Source: Diplosphaera chodatii (taxonomy: Eukaryota > Chlorophyta > Trebouxiophyceae > Prasiolales > Stichococcaceae). Taken from it: 64,000 nt of DNA. The notes beneath the pieces were generated by a model. That model was given only the letters and a program-made list of their open reading frames with translations. It did no database searches and was not told the DNA's origin. A program made the translations under genes and the position numbers. Shown here in pieces: positions 39,301 through 51,504 of the stretch. Where the stretch lies: contig JAALGY010000057.1 of the NCBI GenBank assembly GCA_032358165.1, forward strand, positions 1,984,001 to 2,048,000. The letters run 5' to 3'. Each line of letters starts with the position of its first letter. Position 1 is the first letter of the stretch.

Positions 39301-39469
39301 GAGCCATGGTCTATCACCCCCGCAAGCCCCTGAAGCTTGCACACCTGCTGTTCCGCAGAGGGCAGCACGCGTCGCCAAGAAGGAGCTGAAGGGCCAGTTC
39401 AAGCAGGAGTACGAGCGGCAAAAGCGCGCAATGGCCGCGCCGGCCCCAGCTACTGTCAGCCTGCCCTGA
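36351..39469 (+). CDS. LTV1: LTV1-type 40S ribosome biogenesis factor
   Basis: LTV1 binds pre-40S particles and is released by casein kinase before late maturation in the cytoplasm. ATG 36351 opens MGKGRNRKPFIDKSKATTYN then LLYR, the family N-terminal signature. Later exons give ELIEMGFPDDGYDYLKHMRA (also a diagnostic block), SVFVPATEQQSQLEDDARIY, EELLADPQFQDAEGDLEDDF, IASTYWRPERSDRKNLLSFV, RFEHLALDYDEDDIGSLDEE, ETLDAYGGLLDEFLSAHE and FERHAEAARDRWDVGSVLSL. A Ser/Asp-rich patch (EECDSDSSSSQDGA), a basic block DETAEEKRARKGTVKDTK and KELKGQFKQEYERQKRAMAA lead to TGA at 39467-39469. A poly-Ala run lies near 37510-37545. The acidic and Ser-rich patches are expected for the family. About eleven introns are inferred. 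Length and order fit a complete gene. Confidence 0.92.
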
Positions 39470-39775
39470 CACACACCATGGGAATGCAGCCTTCGTGTGT
39501 ATGGAGGGTGTGGGGACCCTCGTGGCAAGCAACGGCAGACAGCTTGGCTGATGTGTATGAGTGTGTCTTTAATCCGCGAGGGGGTGTACCTGTACCAGGG
39601 GCTCTGGCAATGTACCGCACGACTTGCACAGCGCATCGAACTTCATGCGCTAACAGCAGTATGCGGAGTGCACAGCCGATAACACGTGTCTGATGTCAAG
39701 TATGCAAGGCACCGAGTGACCCCGCCTGCTGCGGGCGTGGTCTGGTATCGTATCGGTCACTGCAATCGCGAAAAC
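39470..39775. other. Intergenic, tandem genes
   Basis: Spacer between LTV1 and the peroxidase-fusion gene. Nothing recognised; an open frame extends upstream of the chosen start to 39686. Confidence 0.45.
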
Positions 39776-41969
39776 ATGGAGACCACCATCAGGACATTCA
39801 GATCGGGGTCTCTGAAGCAGAGAACATCGCAGCCCATACTTCCGTATGCTGACTCGCCGAACCACACATCATCGCGAGGCGGCAGGGCCTTCAAACAACA
39901 AGGCAGCAACACCTGCAGAAACCTGGTGGGTGCGGTGCTCGTGGCTGCCCTGCTAGGAGTGGCCACTGTAGCTTTCACGGGCGTGCCCGGTGTCGTGCAA
40001 CCCGGTTTTCGGCGCACCAAAAAGACAGACGCAGCGCAGCAGACGCACGATGATCATGATGCCGACTCAGTTGATGAGCACTGGCACCATGATGAGCACA
40101 CCAGCCACGACTATGTGGGCGACGACCACGAGGAGCAATCTGAGCAGGCCATTCTGGATCACCAGATACGCATGGAGCAGGAGCACGCGGGCTCGCACCA
40201 CGCGGACCACCTGCCGGGGGACACGCACACTGCACACCACGAGCAGCACGAGCAGCAGCATCATGACGAGCATGAGCATCATGAGCAGCATGAGCAGCAG
40301 CATGACGAGCATGAGCAGCACGAGCAGCATCATGAGCAGCAGCATGACGAGCATGAGCAGCACGAGCAGCAGCATGAGCAGCACGATGAGCAGCATGCGG
40401 AAACGGAGCAGCATGAGGAGCATGCAGCCGACCACCCCTTTGACCATGACGCCGTGCATACGCACGCCCAGCAGGTACCGCTGTCCTCTGATGGCAAGTG
40501 TGGTGGTCACATCCATAAGAGTTCGGCAGTGTGCAAAGCACTATGGCGTTGACGGATGCCACTTTCAATTCCGACATTTGTGCAGGTGGGCGAGCTGGCA
40601 CGGGACATTCAGATGAAGAAGGGCCAGGCGGGCGTGCACGGGGAACAGGGCAAGGCGGCGCACCCCCAGGAGCTGCTGGCCAGCATCGCCGAGATGCAAA
40701 AGCAGGTGCGGGGGCTGCCGTAGCACCCCGAGTCCCACCGCTCAAATCACTGCCACATGACATGCGGTACTGTTGATGCACCTTGAACTCGGCAAGGGCC
40801 GTCCTGGCACATGTACTGCACTGCACTGCATTGCGCTGCTGCAGGTGCCGACCCCAGCGCCCACGCCGGCGCCAACAGAGCAGCAGCTGCCGCAGGCGGG
40901 GGACCAGCAGCAGCACCAGGACAGCCAGCAGCAGGAGCACCACACGGCGCAGGAGGCAGTCGCCTCGCCGGCGCCCACTCCTGCGCCAGAGCCAGTGCCC
41001 ACGCCGGCTCCGCAGGCGGATGAAAAGCAGGCAGACAGCAAGGCGGACCCCACACAGCCAGTAGTCGCCACGGGCATCTATGCATTGGTGAGGGCTCAAC
41101 CAAGTACTGGACTTGTTTCGAGCTTGCATCACACATGCGCCTTCGAGGCTCGGCTGGCAGAAGCACGACGAGTGCCTGCCGTGATCCGTGGTGCATTTGC
41201 AATCACAAATCGTGTCACATCACGCTGCACCGTCTGATCATTGTCTGCATGAATCCGCAGAGTGCGAGGGACAAGGACGACCATGAGGTGGCGCTGTCCC
41301 AGTACGCGGGCAAGGTCACCATCGTGGTCAACGTCGCATCGCAGTGCGGCTACACACAGCAAAATTACAAGGGCCTCGTGGAGCTGTACAAGGAGTTCAA
41401 GGACAAGGGCTTTGAAGTGGTGAGCTCCTGCGCTGCGTGAGTGTGCACAGGCTCATGTGTAAGTTTTACGGCAGCCACCTCTGAGCACGCTGTGCTTGTG
41501 CCCTGCAGCTGGCGTTTCCTTGCAACGCTTTCGGCAAACAGGAGCCCGGCAGCTGCAGCGAAATCCAGCACTTTGCTGAGGAGCAGTTCCATGCCACATT
41601 CCCGATCTTCAACAAGGTACACTTGCAGTTTCACGTGGCGCAGCATGCTGCTGTCACATGGTTGCAAGCTGTGAGTGTGACAGATGCAGGCGGAGAGAAC
41701 TGTTGTGTGTGTAACGACACCAGGATCTGTGTCTGCAATATGTGCTCGCCATCTGTGCGCAGATCGAGGTCAACGGGCCAAACACGCACCCTGTGTTCAA
41801 GTTCCTGAAGGATCACACGCCGCTGGGGCATGGTGGCGGTGCAGATGTGGACTGGAACTTTGCAAAGTGGGTCGTGAACAAGAAGGGTTATCCTGTTGTG
41901 AGATACCCATCTGCGATGGACATCAGCGCGCTGCGGGGATGGATCGACTACGAGGTGTCACGCAACTGA
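39776..41969 (+). CDS. Membrane-anchored glutathione peroxidase-type protein with long His/Glu/Gln repeat
   Basis: The C-terminal half is a Cys-type glutathione (thioredoxin-dependent) peroxidase, which reduces hydroperoxides. Motifs are [20 protein letters not shown] with the peroxidatic Cys, [20 protein letters not shown] with the resolving Cys and Gln, [22 protein letters not shown], and [20 protein letters not shown] with Trp and Asn of the active-site tetrad. TGA is at 41967-41969. Upstream in the same gene, ATG 39776 gives a basic 48-residue leader, then one hydrophobic helix [20 protein letters not shown] stretch of roughly 150 residues dominated by His, Glu, Gln and Asp (about 40040-40470, units such as [14 protein letters not shown]) follows. 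Then come a short helical exon [17 protein letters not shown] and a Pro/Ala/Gln linker ([13 protein letters not shown]). The Arg/Lys-rich N-terminus suggests N-in, C-out topology. Exon joins around 40474-40585, 40707-40845 and 41086-41260 are inferred; the fusion is supported by open, in-frame exons but not by transcripts. Confidence 0.82.
40228..40432 (+). repeat. Degenerate tandem repeat encoding His/Glu/Gln-rich segment
   Basis: The DNA is built from variants of GAGCAGCA(C/T)GAGCAG, CATGACGAGCATGAG and similar 6 to 36-base units, arranged as higher-order repeats. In the coding frame it reads as HEQ, HDEH and QQH blocks. Mixed CAC/CAT and CAG usage shows it is not a pure triplet expansion. 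Frame is kept throughout, which fits selection on the protein. Confidence 0.9.
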
Positions 41970-42151
41970 CACGTATCACCTATAGCAGAGAGTTTTGTTC
42001 AGATGGCTTCCGTAAGCTTCAGTGAAACGGGGCTGCTGTCCTTGGTTCGATAAACTTGCAACACTGACCGTGTGATGTACGATTTCACAAGTGTTCATCA
42101 GCAGTTACATGCGGATAGCTACCAGTTTGGCACTAGCACACCAGCGACACC

Positions 42152-43025
42152 TCAGGGTGTGTATCGCACGTTGGCGGCCGCATCTGCCTTCATCAGCAGC
42201 TTGCCATGCGGTACATGCGATGCCACCGGACCAAGCCGTGTTGGAGGCCAGAATACGCCCATCACACGCCCCTGGATCAGCGCCAGTGGCACTGGTCCGA
42301 AAGACGTGGCAGAATCCTCGCTGTACAATGTGTTGTCGCCTTCCACCCAGCAGTGCCCCTGCATGTTGGTGTACCGCGCGCTCGCACACAAACTTGCAGC
42401 ACACTTGTAACTGAGGCCAGGCGCCAACGGGTGTGAGTGCTGGTCATGCACCACATCCTGACAGCACTGTGGTCACCTTTGGCACCTTCACAATGTCCTT
42501 CTGGCTGGACACCAGCAGCCAGTCGCCTTCTATCCCGATCAACCGCTTCACCAGCAGCTTCCTCGGCTGACGCGGCGACCTACAGCACTACATAGGGCGC
42601 CTTTCACAAATGCCCTTGAGCGACCAATCTGCAGCAACCGCCAGGAAGCCATGACCACGCACTTGAGGACCACCACGTCGCCACGCTTGTAAGTGAAAAT
42701 GCGCGTTGACAGTTTATCTACCAAGACGCGGTCTCGAATTGCGTCCGCTGCACCTATGATGTGGCACAAACGATACATCGCTCGTATGTGACGCCAGAGG
42801 GTTCGCCAATGCGTGACCCCGCTTTGGTGCTGTTGACTTACCAGGGTTCAAAGTGGGCTGCATCGAGTGGCCATTGATGGTGGCGCCGCCAACAATGCAG
42901 TCATTGATGGTCAGCGCCACAGGCGTCCACCAGAGAGCTGTCTTCAAGCTGCTACCGAGCGCCCTCCACTGAGCATGCATCCACTTTGGCAGTGACTGAT
43001 CGCTGGCCTCGCGCTGCCCTCTCAC
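42152..43025 (-). CDS. Mitochondrial inner membrane protease subunit 2-type signal peptidase
   Basis: This is a type I signal peptidase of the Imp2/IMMP2L group, which removes sorting signals from proteins facing the intermembrane space. Exon 1 from ATG 43025 ends SLKTALWWTPVALTINDCIV and INGHSMQPTLNP. The Ser of SMQP is the catalytic nucleophile, and the hydrophobic segment before it is the anchor. Across a GTAAGT intron it continues ADAIRDRVLVDKLSTRIFTY and KRGDVVVLK. The next exon gives SPRQPRKLLVKRLIGIEGDW, where the Lys of VKRL is the general base. The last part is VPKGHCWVEGDNTLYSEDSA then TSFGPVPLALIQGRVMGVFW, and a short basic tail to the stop at 42152. NP-D-x-VLV and the GHCWVEGDN box fit Imp2 better than Imp1 or plastid peptidases. 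It looks complete at about 200 residues. Confidence 0.9.
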
Positions 43026-43609
43026 AGCATGCCGATGGTTGCCTGGACATTCAAAGCCTGGCGCAGCCCGCGCCGTGCCTACAGCCTGGACGAGTGTATC
43101 AATGTAAGCAGTGACGCCAAAGCATCACGGGCATACACACATGCAGCCGGTCAGCCAGCCATTTCCAGCAGAAAGTATACCCAAGCTCCTGCTGCTCGTG
43201 ATGGCGTGTGTCACCGTGAAGATCTCCGAGACATTCTCGCCTGTGAGCGAGTGAGCCCCGTGAGCGACAAGCCCTGCTCACAAGCAAGTTCGGTATTGCG
43301 CTGCGTTGCCAGAACTTGTCAGAAGCAGTTTGAGCTTGCCGCCAATGCTCGCGGGTGGCAGCTAGCATCGCGCAGCAGACGTGACGGTCAGGATTGGGGT
43401 TGCAGTCCTTGCCAACTGCAACGCCTACATAGCGTGCCACAACGCCATCAGCCACACATCACATTGCTGCATCTTACTTAGTGGTGCTGCATCATGTTAG
43501 CTGCACACCTCAACTGCTAGCTCATGGCGCATTTTCAGCAGCAGGCATAGGCGTTGTTTGTGGCTGCGTCAGTGACGCTGTAGACCTGAGGTAGCGGCGT
43601 TGAGCGGCG
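43026..43609. other. Divergent intergenic region
   Basis: Promoter space between the IMP2-type protease (-) and the K+ channel gene (+). Open frames on both strands lack recognisable motifs. Confidence 0.5.
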
Positions 43610-46600
43610 ATGCCGGACAGGGAAAACACCGACGGCGACTTTACCACGGCACCTGAGTGCGTTGCACTCACGGCGGAAGGCACAGGGCCACTGGCCCGCG
43701 TCAGCGCAGCAAGCACGGTGGAGAGCTCTCGCCATTCGATGAACGACAGCGCGATCCGGTCGCACAACGCACCAAGCCCACTGGGCCGCAACAGCCGGAA
43801 CCCAGCCGGTACCCCACTGAGCCAGGTGCGGTGAATCTGGAGTGGTCATCACCATGGTCATCACAGCGAGGCACATGCTGAGCACGTGAACGCAGCATGC
43901 TGTCAGCGCGAGAGCTTGGGATGTGCTCGCTGCCAGGCGCCAGAGGACGGCGACGGTGAGATAGACAACAGGTCCATGGATGCGCCGACGCTCATGGCCG
44001 GCGCAGCGCGGGAGGTGTCCGTGGCGTTTGAGAGGCTCAGGTGTCGCTGCGTAGAACATACCCTGTACAAGCGTGTATTGAGCCTGTGTGCAAGCGAAGC
44101 ATACCTCAGGCGCCATGAGTACACGGCTGGTCATGCAGCACCTGCATGTCTCTCTAATTCTATATTGCACCTCGTGCAGGAAGCAGCAGGCGAAGGAGCG
44201 ACACCTGCTGACGCAGACCTCGCTGCAGCCGCGCAACTTCTTGTCCGAGGTGCAGGACTGGAAGCAGTACTACAAAGCAGATTGGACGCCTGACCGTGGT
44301 TCCAGCGTGTATGAGAACGAGCGGCGCCGTTTGCACCGCCCGGCGCTCGTGCAAACCGGCAGGTAGGCTATCGCTTGGCATCGTGATATCATGGCAGTCT
44401 GAAGCTGCTACATGTGCACGTCTGCTGTCTCGAAGTGGCAAGCAGGCCTGTCGGTATGCCCGTAGGCCTTGGTGGTGCTGACATGTGTGCTCATCTTGCG
44501 GCTGCAGCTCTGCTGGGCAATCACGTGTCAAATACACAGCCTCGGGCATCTTGGCCTGGCACATGTGGCATCGAGGTAGGGCCCTGCATCGATGGTGCAT
44601 ATTCACAGCACCGTTTTGCAGAGCCCTCCATGTCTCCAGGAAGGAACACTGGATGTGCTGCCTGCAGACTTCTTCCTGACGGTCATCCACCAGAACGTGC
44701 GCTTCTAACTACCGACGGTTGTCGACAGCCATGGGACCCTTCTGCAGCCCTTGACCATGTCAAAATCAACTCACGTTTGACAGTTGCCTGCGCACAGGTG
44801 TGGCGATTGCTGGGAGGCTTTACCTTCCTGTACCTGGGCAGCTTCCTGTTTTTCTCGCTGATGTGGTACATCGTATGGAAGTGAGCCACTGCCATCCGAA
44901 ACCGAGCTACCATATATAGGTTGTGCGATCATCATGATCCTTGCAAAAGGCATGCATTGCATGTTATGCTAGTGATTAGAGATGGTGGCAATTCAAATAC
45001 ACTGCAGGTGCGATGAGAATTGCCTATACGGCGTGCGCGGCTACCCGATGATCTTCAACTTCAGCGTCGTCACGCAGCAGACGATTGGTGTGCTTGCCTC
45101 GCCATTGCGGCTGTGGCTTGACACTGCAGCATACCGTGTCGTAAGCTGATCATGGCAGTGCCGCTAACATCGGGTCGGCGCTGCAGGGTATGGCAACACA
45201 GGTCCCAATAACTGCGCGTGGGCGAGCCTGGTGCTTGTGATCCAGACCATCTTCGGGCTGTTGCTGGACGCAATCACCATTGGCGTGCTATTCGCACGCA
45301 TATCCCACCCCCAGCAGCGTGCCCGCTCAGTAAGCTGCCCCTGTGATGTTGATTGTTGTATGCGATCGCAACAAATGCCAACAGGGTACCGCTACCTTCC
45401 CTGCAGTCTGCTTGCTTGTCTGCGCCATTGGAGAGTCATCACCTGTGACTGGTCCTGTGGCGCAGATCTTCATGTCAGAGACGGCAGTCATCGCCCGCCG
45501 CGATGGCATCTTGAAGCTCATGTTCCGCATCGCGGATATCAAGACCACGCAGGTGCTTGTTGTATGAAGCTGGCACCCCACTGCATCCCGTCCTCTTCAA
45601 CAACATCTGCTGCAATGGTGGGCCACACTAACCACTTTCTTACCTAGCAAGGTGGTGGAGCCCAAGGTGCGTGCATACCTCTACACCTGGGGCGAGGGGC
45701 GCCACACGGCAGAGGGAGAGTTCATTCCGGTGCGCAGTGCCTCACTCCGCTGCGTGTAAAGGAGTTTATCATGCTGGCATTGGATGGCCATGAGGACGTG
45801 CGTCTGCTTGTCAATGGAGCCAGTAACCCTCTACACAGCAAGCTCTCAGAGCTGCACGTAGCTCGTGCACTTGAGGGGCGGTGATGTGACCATTACAGTT
45901 CACCACCACTGTCTGTAGAGGATGGTCGTTGTCACTGTTTGATGCTCTGGCCCTGCAGGTGCGCAGTGAGGAGCTGGACCTGGGCAACATCGACGGCCTG
46001 CTGCTGCTGCCCATCACCATCGAGCACACCATCGATGAGCGCTCGCCGCTGTGCGGCCTCACACACGCCAGCCTCCAGGTCTGGCAGTGCTCTTGGGAGT
46101 GGAAAGTGCTTCACAGCATGTACGCCACAACTGCATGGTGCACTGCAACCGTCCCGATACGATATTGCACACGTTCCTCACTGCAGTCGCTGAATGCCGA
46201 GGTGGTGGTCACTTTTGAGGGCACGACCGAGATGGGTGCGTCTGTTGCGCCTCTGCTCAGCAGTGTTGAGGCTCCCTCGTGGAGCAGCCATACTTCTGAT
46301 GGCCTCACTGATTAGAGGCAAGTAACCACTTGAAACGTGCAGGCAACCCCTTCATGTCACGGCAGTCGTACCTGTCAACCGAAATTCGGTGGGGCTACCA
46401 GTTTGTGCGCTGCATCCACCGCCCACATAATGATGACACACACTACAGAGTGGACACCGCTAAGTGAGCCTTGCGTACATTTGCTCCAAGCTGCAAGCTG
46501 CAGGTTCTGCTGACATCGCATTTGCACACACAGCTTCGTCTTCGGCGGCTGGTTGTGTCTCCAGGCCCTTGCAGCAGTCATGTGTGTGTGCATAACAGGT

Positions 46601-49119
46601 TCCATCAGATTGAGCCGCAGCCGGAGCTGCCAATGCTGCCGCAGGACGAGCTGTCACAGGTGCAGGCATGGACAGCATCGAGTATTGCTGAAGTCAATGC
46701 AGCCTGTGCCCTTACCTGTGAGACAGCTTGGGGGCTTCAAGTGATTGCTGACAGTGCTGTGTGCATTTGTAGGTTGTGGTCTCGCGGTCAAAGCGCACGG
46801 TTCCTTACCCCATTTTGGGAGAGAACACGCTCGTGCTGTCGGAAACGATGGTGCTGACAGAGGACAATGGGGAACTCACCCTCATGTTCCGTGTCGGCGA
46901 CACGTGAGCAACCCTGCTCCTGCTTGTTGTAGGCAGTTGTCGATATGGCTCCATACATAACCACACACACTTACTCATATTCACATCTGGAACCGGTATG
47001 TGCAGTACAGGTCAGCATCCTGCATTGCAGGTATCCGAACCAAATCTTGGACCCAGTAGTGCGTGCATACATCTACCGGTGGCCGGACAACCCAGCCAAG
47101 GCCAAGCAGGATTACTCGGCAAGCTGCCTATCCTCCTATTGCTACTGTTTCGACTGTATGTTCGCCCATGGCCTTTAGTGCCGGTTGTGCATGCACATTG
47201 CTGATCTGGCAGCAGTATCACGCTGCAGATCCAGATCCTGGACATCGGGTACGACACAGGAGAGGACAGACTGCTGCTGTGGCTGCCAGTGACAATCAAG
47301 CACACTATCAACTCCGCTTCCCCGCTGGCATCGTGGGCGAATATGTCTGGCTTCTTGGCAGACGCTGACTCGTGCATTGCTGTCACGGTGCGGCCCTACA
47401 GCTTCCGGCGCGTACAAGTGGAGCCTGCGTTGCTGTTGTCATGTTGATTCTCTCAAACATGACGAAACACCACTTGATTTCCCTGCCCTGCAGGTCGAGG
47501 GCTACATGTATTCAAACGCCCAAAACCGCATGCGCATGCGTGTCTACAACTGCTTCAACGACATCAAGGTGAGCACAGCGTACTCCTTTATTGTGCATAG
47601 AGTAGGTGCTCAACGTATTTGCAGCCTGCTGGGTCGACCTGATGCAATCATGTGCTCACTCTGCAATCCTGCTGTACAGCTGCACCATCGGTTTGCCCAC
47701 ATTGTGACGCGGCCGCTTGACAATGCGGACCGGAAGCCGCGCATCGACTGGTCCCAGTTCCACAGGACAATCGAAGTTGCGGACGAGGTGCAAAACTGTT
47801 CAGCCACTCGCATGGACTCCAGCCCGTGCCATTCTGATTATTGCCCAAGCACTCGATCACTCACGTTGTCTTGTCAACTGCTCCATGCAGTGCTCTGCAA
47901 CCAACCGTTGACCCAATCTTGCATCTGCAATGTGCAGGGTCCTCGGGGTGCATTTGCAAAGTCCAGCCAGCGCCTCGGCACACGAGGCAAGTCAGCGCGT
48001 CGGCACATGAAGGCAGCGTCCATGCATTCAGGGGCCTCAGGTAATGTTGCACGTCCTGCCCTACACTCCGCACATGGCAGATGCTGGCATGCAGGGTCCT
48101 TGCTGCTGTGGCAGCAGCATGAATACGCGGGTTGCGCCCTTCCATGGGACAAGCCTGTACAGCGGCTGTGTGGCTGCCGACGACATGAGTGCTTGCCCAA
48201 ACCGTGCAGTTGCGGACCCGGATGACCTCGAGGACGCGTCCAGCCAGACCGAGGATTTCAGCGAGCAGGAAGACGCAAATGGGGCCGCAGGCAGCAGGGT
48301 GGATGCCATTGGGCAGCGAGACGACACCAGGATGCGCGATGCGGAGCCGTCTCCGTCGGTGCCAGGTGAGCCCCTCACGTGGCCCGGCTGTGTGTTTTCA
48401 GATGATGTTGTCAGGCTGCCAGGTTGGTTATGCCTGCTGCCTGACATTCGCTCGGTCTGAATGTGACATCAGCCAGTGGGGACGCCTGGCCACTCGCTGC
48501 AGCAAGCTCAGCATTGCAGTGGCATCCCGGCACAACGTCTGCGTGCCTGGCATGCAGACCTGACTGATGCTACCTTCGAGGGCGGCGCCCTGAGCAGCCT
48601 GCTGCCCCACCTGGACAGCGAATCGACCTTCAACCAGCGCACCGCACAGTCGCTGCACCGGCGGCGGCTGCCTCCAGAGGCATACTACGAGGGCACATCA
48701 GGTGTGCTCACCACGGCGATAGTAGGATTTGCCTGTATATTGCCCTGGATGTCAAGTCCCCTGATATTTTTGCCTGAGTTTTCGAACCAAAATACGGAAT
48801 TGACGTGCAAGTCCCCGCAAAGCGTAAGCTTGCATCTCTGGTCATGTGCAGTGGACTTCCGGCGGTCCAACACAATGCCATCTCGACATTCATCCGCGAC
48901 ACAACGCTCAGCGCTGCCGTTCGAGTGGCGAAAATCAATGGCAGCAAAAGGTGATGCGCTTCTGTTGGCACCATGCGGGTGATCTGCGCATGTCCTCTTG
49001 CTATTGCCCAATGTGCTGACCTCGCAAAGCCGATGGTCAGGATGACCATCCTGGCAAGTGCGTTGCAATGTGCGCTCTACCCTGCAGATCCTGGCGTTCC
49101 CGAAGACCACCCCGTCTGA
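43610..49119 (+). CDS. Inward-rectifier (Kir-type) K+ channel with two tandem Kir cytoplasmic domains
   Basis: This is a Kir-family potassium channel subunit. The N-terminal cytosolic part (from ATG 43610, start uncertain) includes LLTQTSLQPRNFLSEVQDWK and a slide-helix-like DFFLTVIHQN. M1 is WRLLGGFTFLYLGSFLFFSL (44798-44880). The pore reads NCLYGVRGYPMIFNFSVVTQ then QTIGYGN, and an intron (45088-45186) splits the first Gly of the GYG filter. M2 is IQTIFGLLLDAITIGVLFAR, with Asp at the rectification-controller site (45267). Cytoplasmic domain 1: SETAVIARRDGILKLMFRIA, VVEPKVRAYLYTW, LLLLPITIEHTIDERSPLCG, EVVVTFEGTTEMG, YLSTEIRWGYQF and YRVDTAKFHQIE (about 45460-46660). Domain 2 repeats this pattern: LVLSETMVLTEDNGELTLMF, ILDPVVRAYIYRW, ILDIGYDTGEDRLLLWLPVT, IKHTINSASPL, IAVTVEGYMYSN and RIDWSQFHRTIEVADE (about 46775-47790). 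An acidic/Ser-rich tail ends near 49119 (or 49150). Confidence 0.88.
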
Positions 49120-49810
49120 TGTCGCCAGCAACGTAACAAGGCTGTGTTGAGCAGCATGACGGCACCAGATGATGCAGCACTGTACCTAGGTTGCGGAGAG
49201 CCTTCAAGCTCCTGAGGAAAGCTTGCGTTTCGTATGTGTGTTGACCCGGTTCATCTTCTTGACGAGAACATGCAGCCTAGCTTCGCTGCCAATTAGCACT
49301 ATAGATAACGCTATTCTCAATGCACTGTGCGGTGCATGCAAGCACATACATTTGTGTGCGGGCATGAACCTGAACTTTAAGTTTAGGGGTATGTTCAATA
49401 GCAGTCCATTGGCACTGCTGGTCAGTCCGTCAGTATCTTTGTCCACCCTGCGCCATGTCTATATCGGCTGCCATATGTTGTAAGGAGTTAGTACATCCAG
49501 TTTGCTGGGTCGGTGTCATGGCGGGAGTGCCAGCAGCGGGAGATGGAGTGCAAGGGTGGATGAAGCACCGAGAAGCATAGCAGGGTTTTGGGCAGAGCTA
49601 GCACGACGCAGGCAGGAAGTGCGCTTACGAACACCACACACGGGCTCGCGGCTGCATAGCATTCTTGTGGCATTTGTATCAGTGCATTAGCAGAGCCATT
49701 TGCACCATCTACGTCTAGGCAGCTCAAACCTGCCCACCTCGAGGTTACACGGCGAGGCAAGGAGCTTGAACTGCCTGCCATTGCCGTGCTCAGCCTAGCT
49801 CGCCGTCCCT
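49120..49810. other. Intergenic, about 690 bases
   Basis: Spacer between the channel gene and the E2 gene, both plus strand. No motif-bearing frame is seen on either strand. A TGTAA at about 49479 could be the channel's polyadenylation signal, as TGTAA is the usual chlorophyte signal; this is inference. Confidence 0.4.
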
Positions 49811-51091
<1,281 letters not shown>

Positions 51092-51504
51092 TATGCTTGC
51101 GAGGGCATTGCAGCGTGTGGAGCTGATGGTGGCTGTCTATGATGGTGGTTTGCGGTGGCTAGCATGGGTGCAGCTCGGGGCTGCAGCCTGCCTCTGGGCT
51201 GTGGCCCAAGGAGGTTAGGCAGGCATCTCGAGGGGTTGCCAGTGTCAAGCTACACTAGCTAGCAGCAAGGGCTTGCATCTTGAAGGGCACCTTCCTGTGG
51301 CTGTCAATGGCAACCTCTTGGGAAACGACAGACCGTCATCACCATAGCATCGCCAGCCCTGGCCTTGCTCCTCTGTTCGATGGCGGACTACAGTGCGGCA
51401 GCAAGCAGGCAGAGGGACCACCTGACCCATCGCAATTGCAGGGAAATCTCAAAATTCCTGGTGTGCCAGGGTACACAGGTTGCAAACCCCGAGGTGAAGG
51501 CTGC
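51092..51504. other. Intergenic between convergent genes
   Basis: 3' flanks of the E2 (+) and MRG-type (-) genes. Nothing recognised. Confidence 0.5.

Noticed and set aside
40067..40516. A Leu/Met-rich minus-strand frame resembling membrane helices
   Set aside because: CAG/CAC/CAT repeats read backwards give CTG/GTG/ATG codons, so the hydrophobic look is an artefact.
39975..41132. A 385-codon minus-strand frame rich in Ala and His
   Set aside because: It is the antisense shadow of the His-rich repeat and Pro/Ala linker of the peroxidase gene.
46600..46780. A possible second pore between the two Kir cytoplasmic domains
   Set aside because: The linker (FHQIEPQPELPMLPQDELSQ and following) is polar; no hydrophobic helix or GYG filter is present.
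49488..49781. A minus-strand frame between the channel and E2 genes
   Set aside because: It has no motif and no sign of conserved composition; treated as intergenic.
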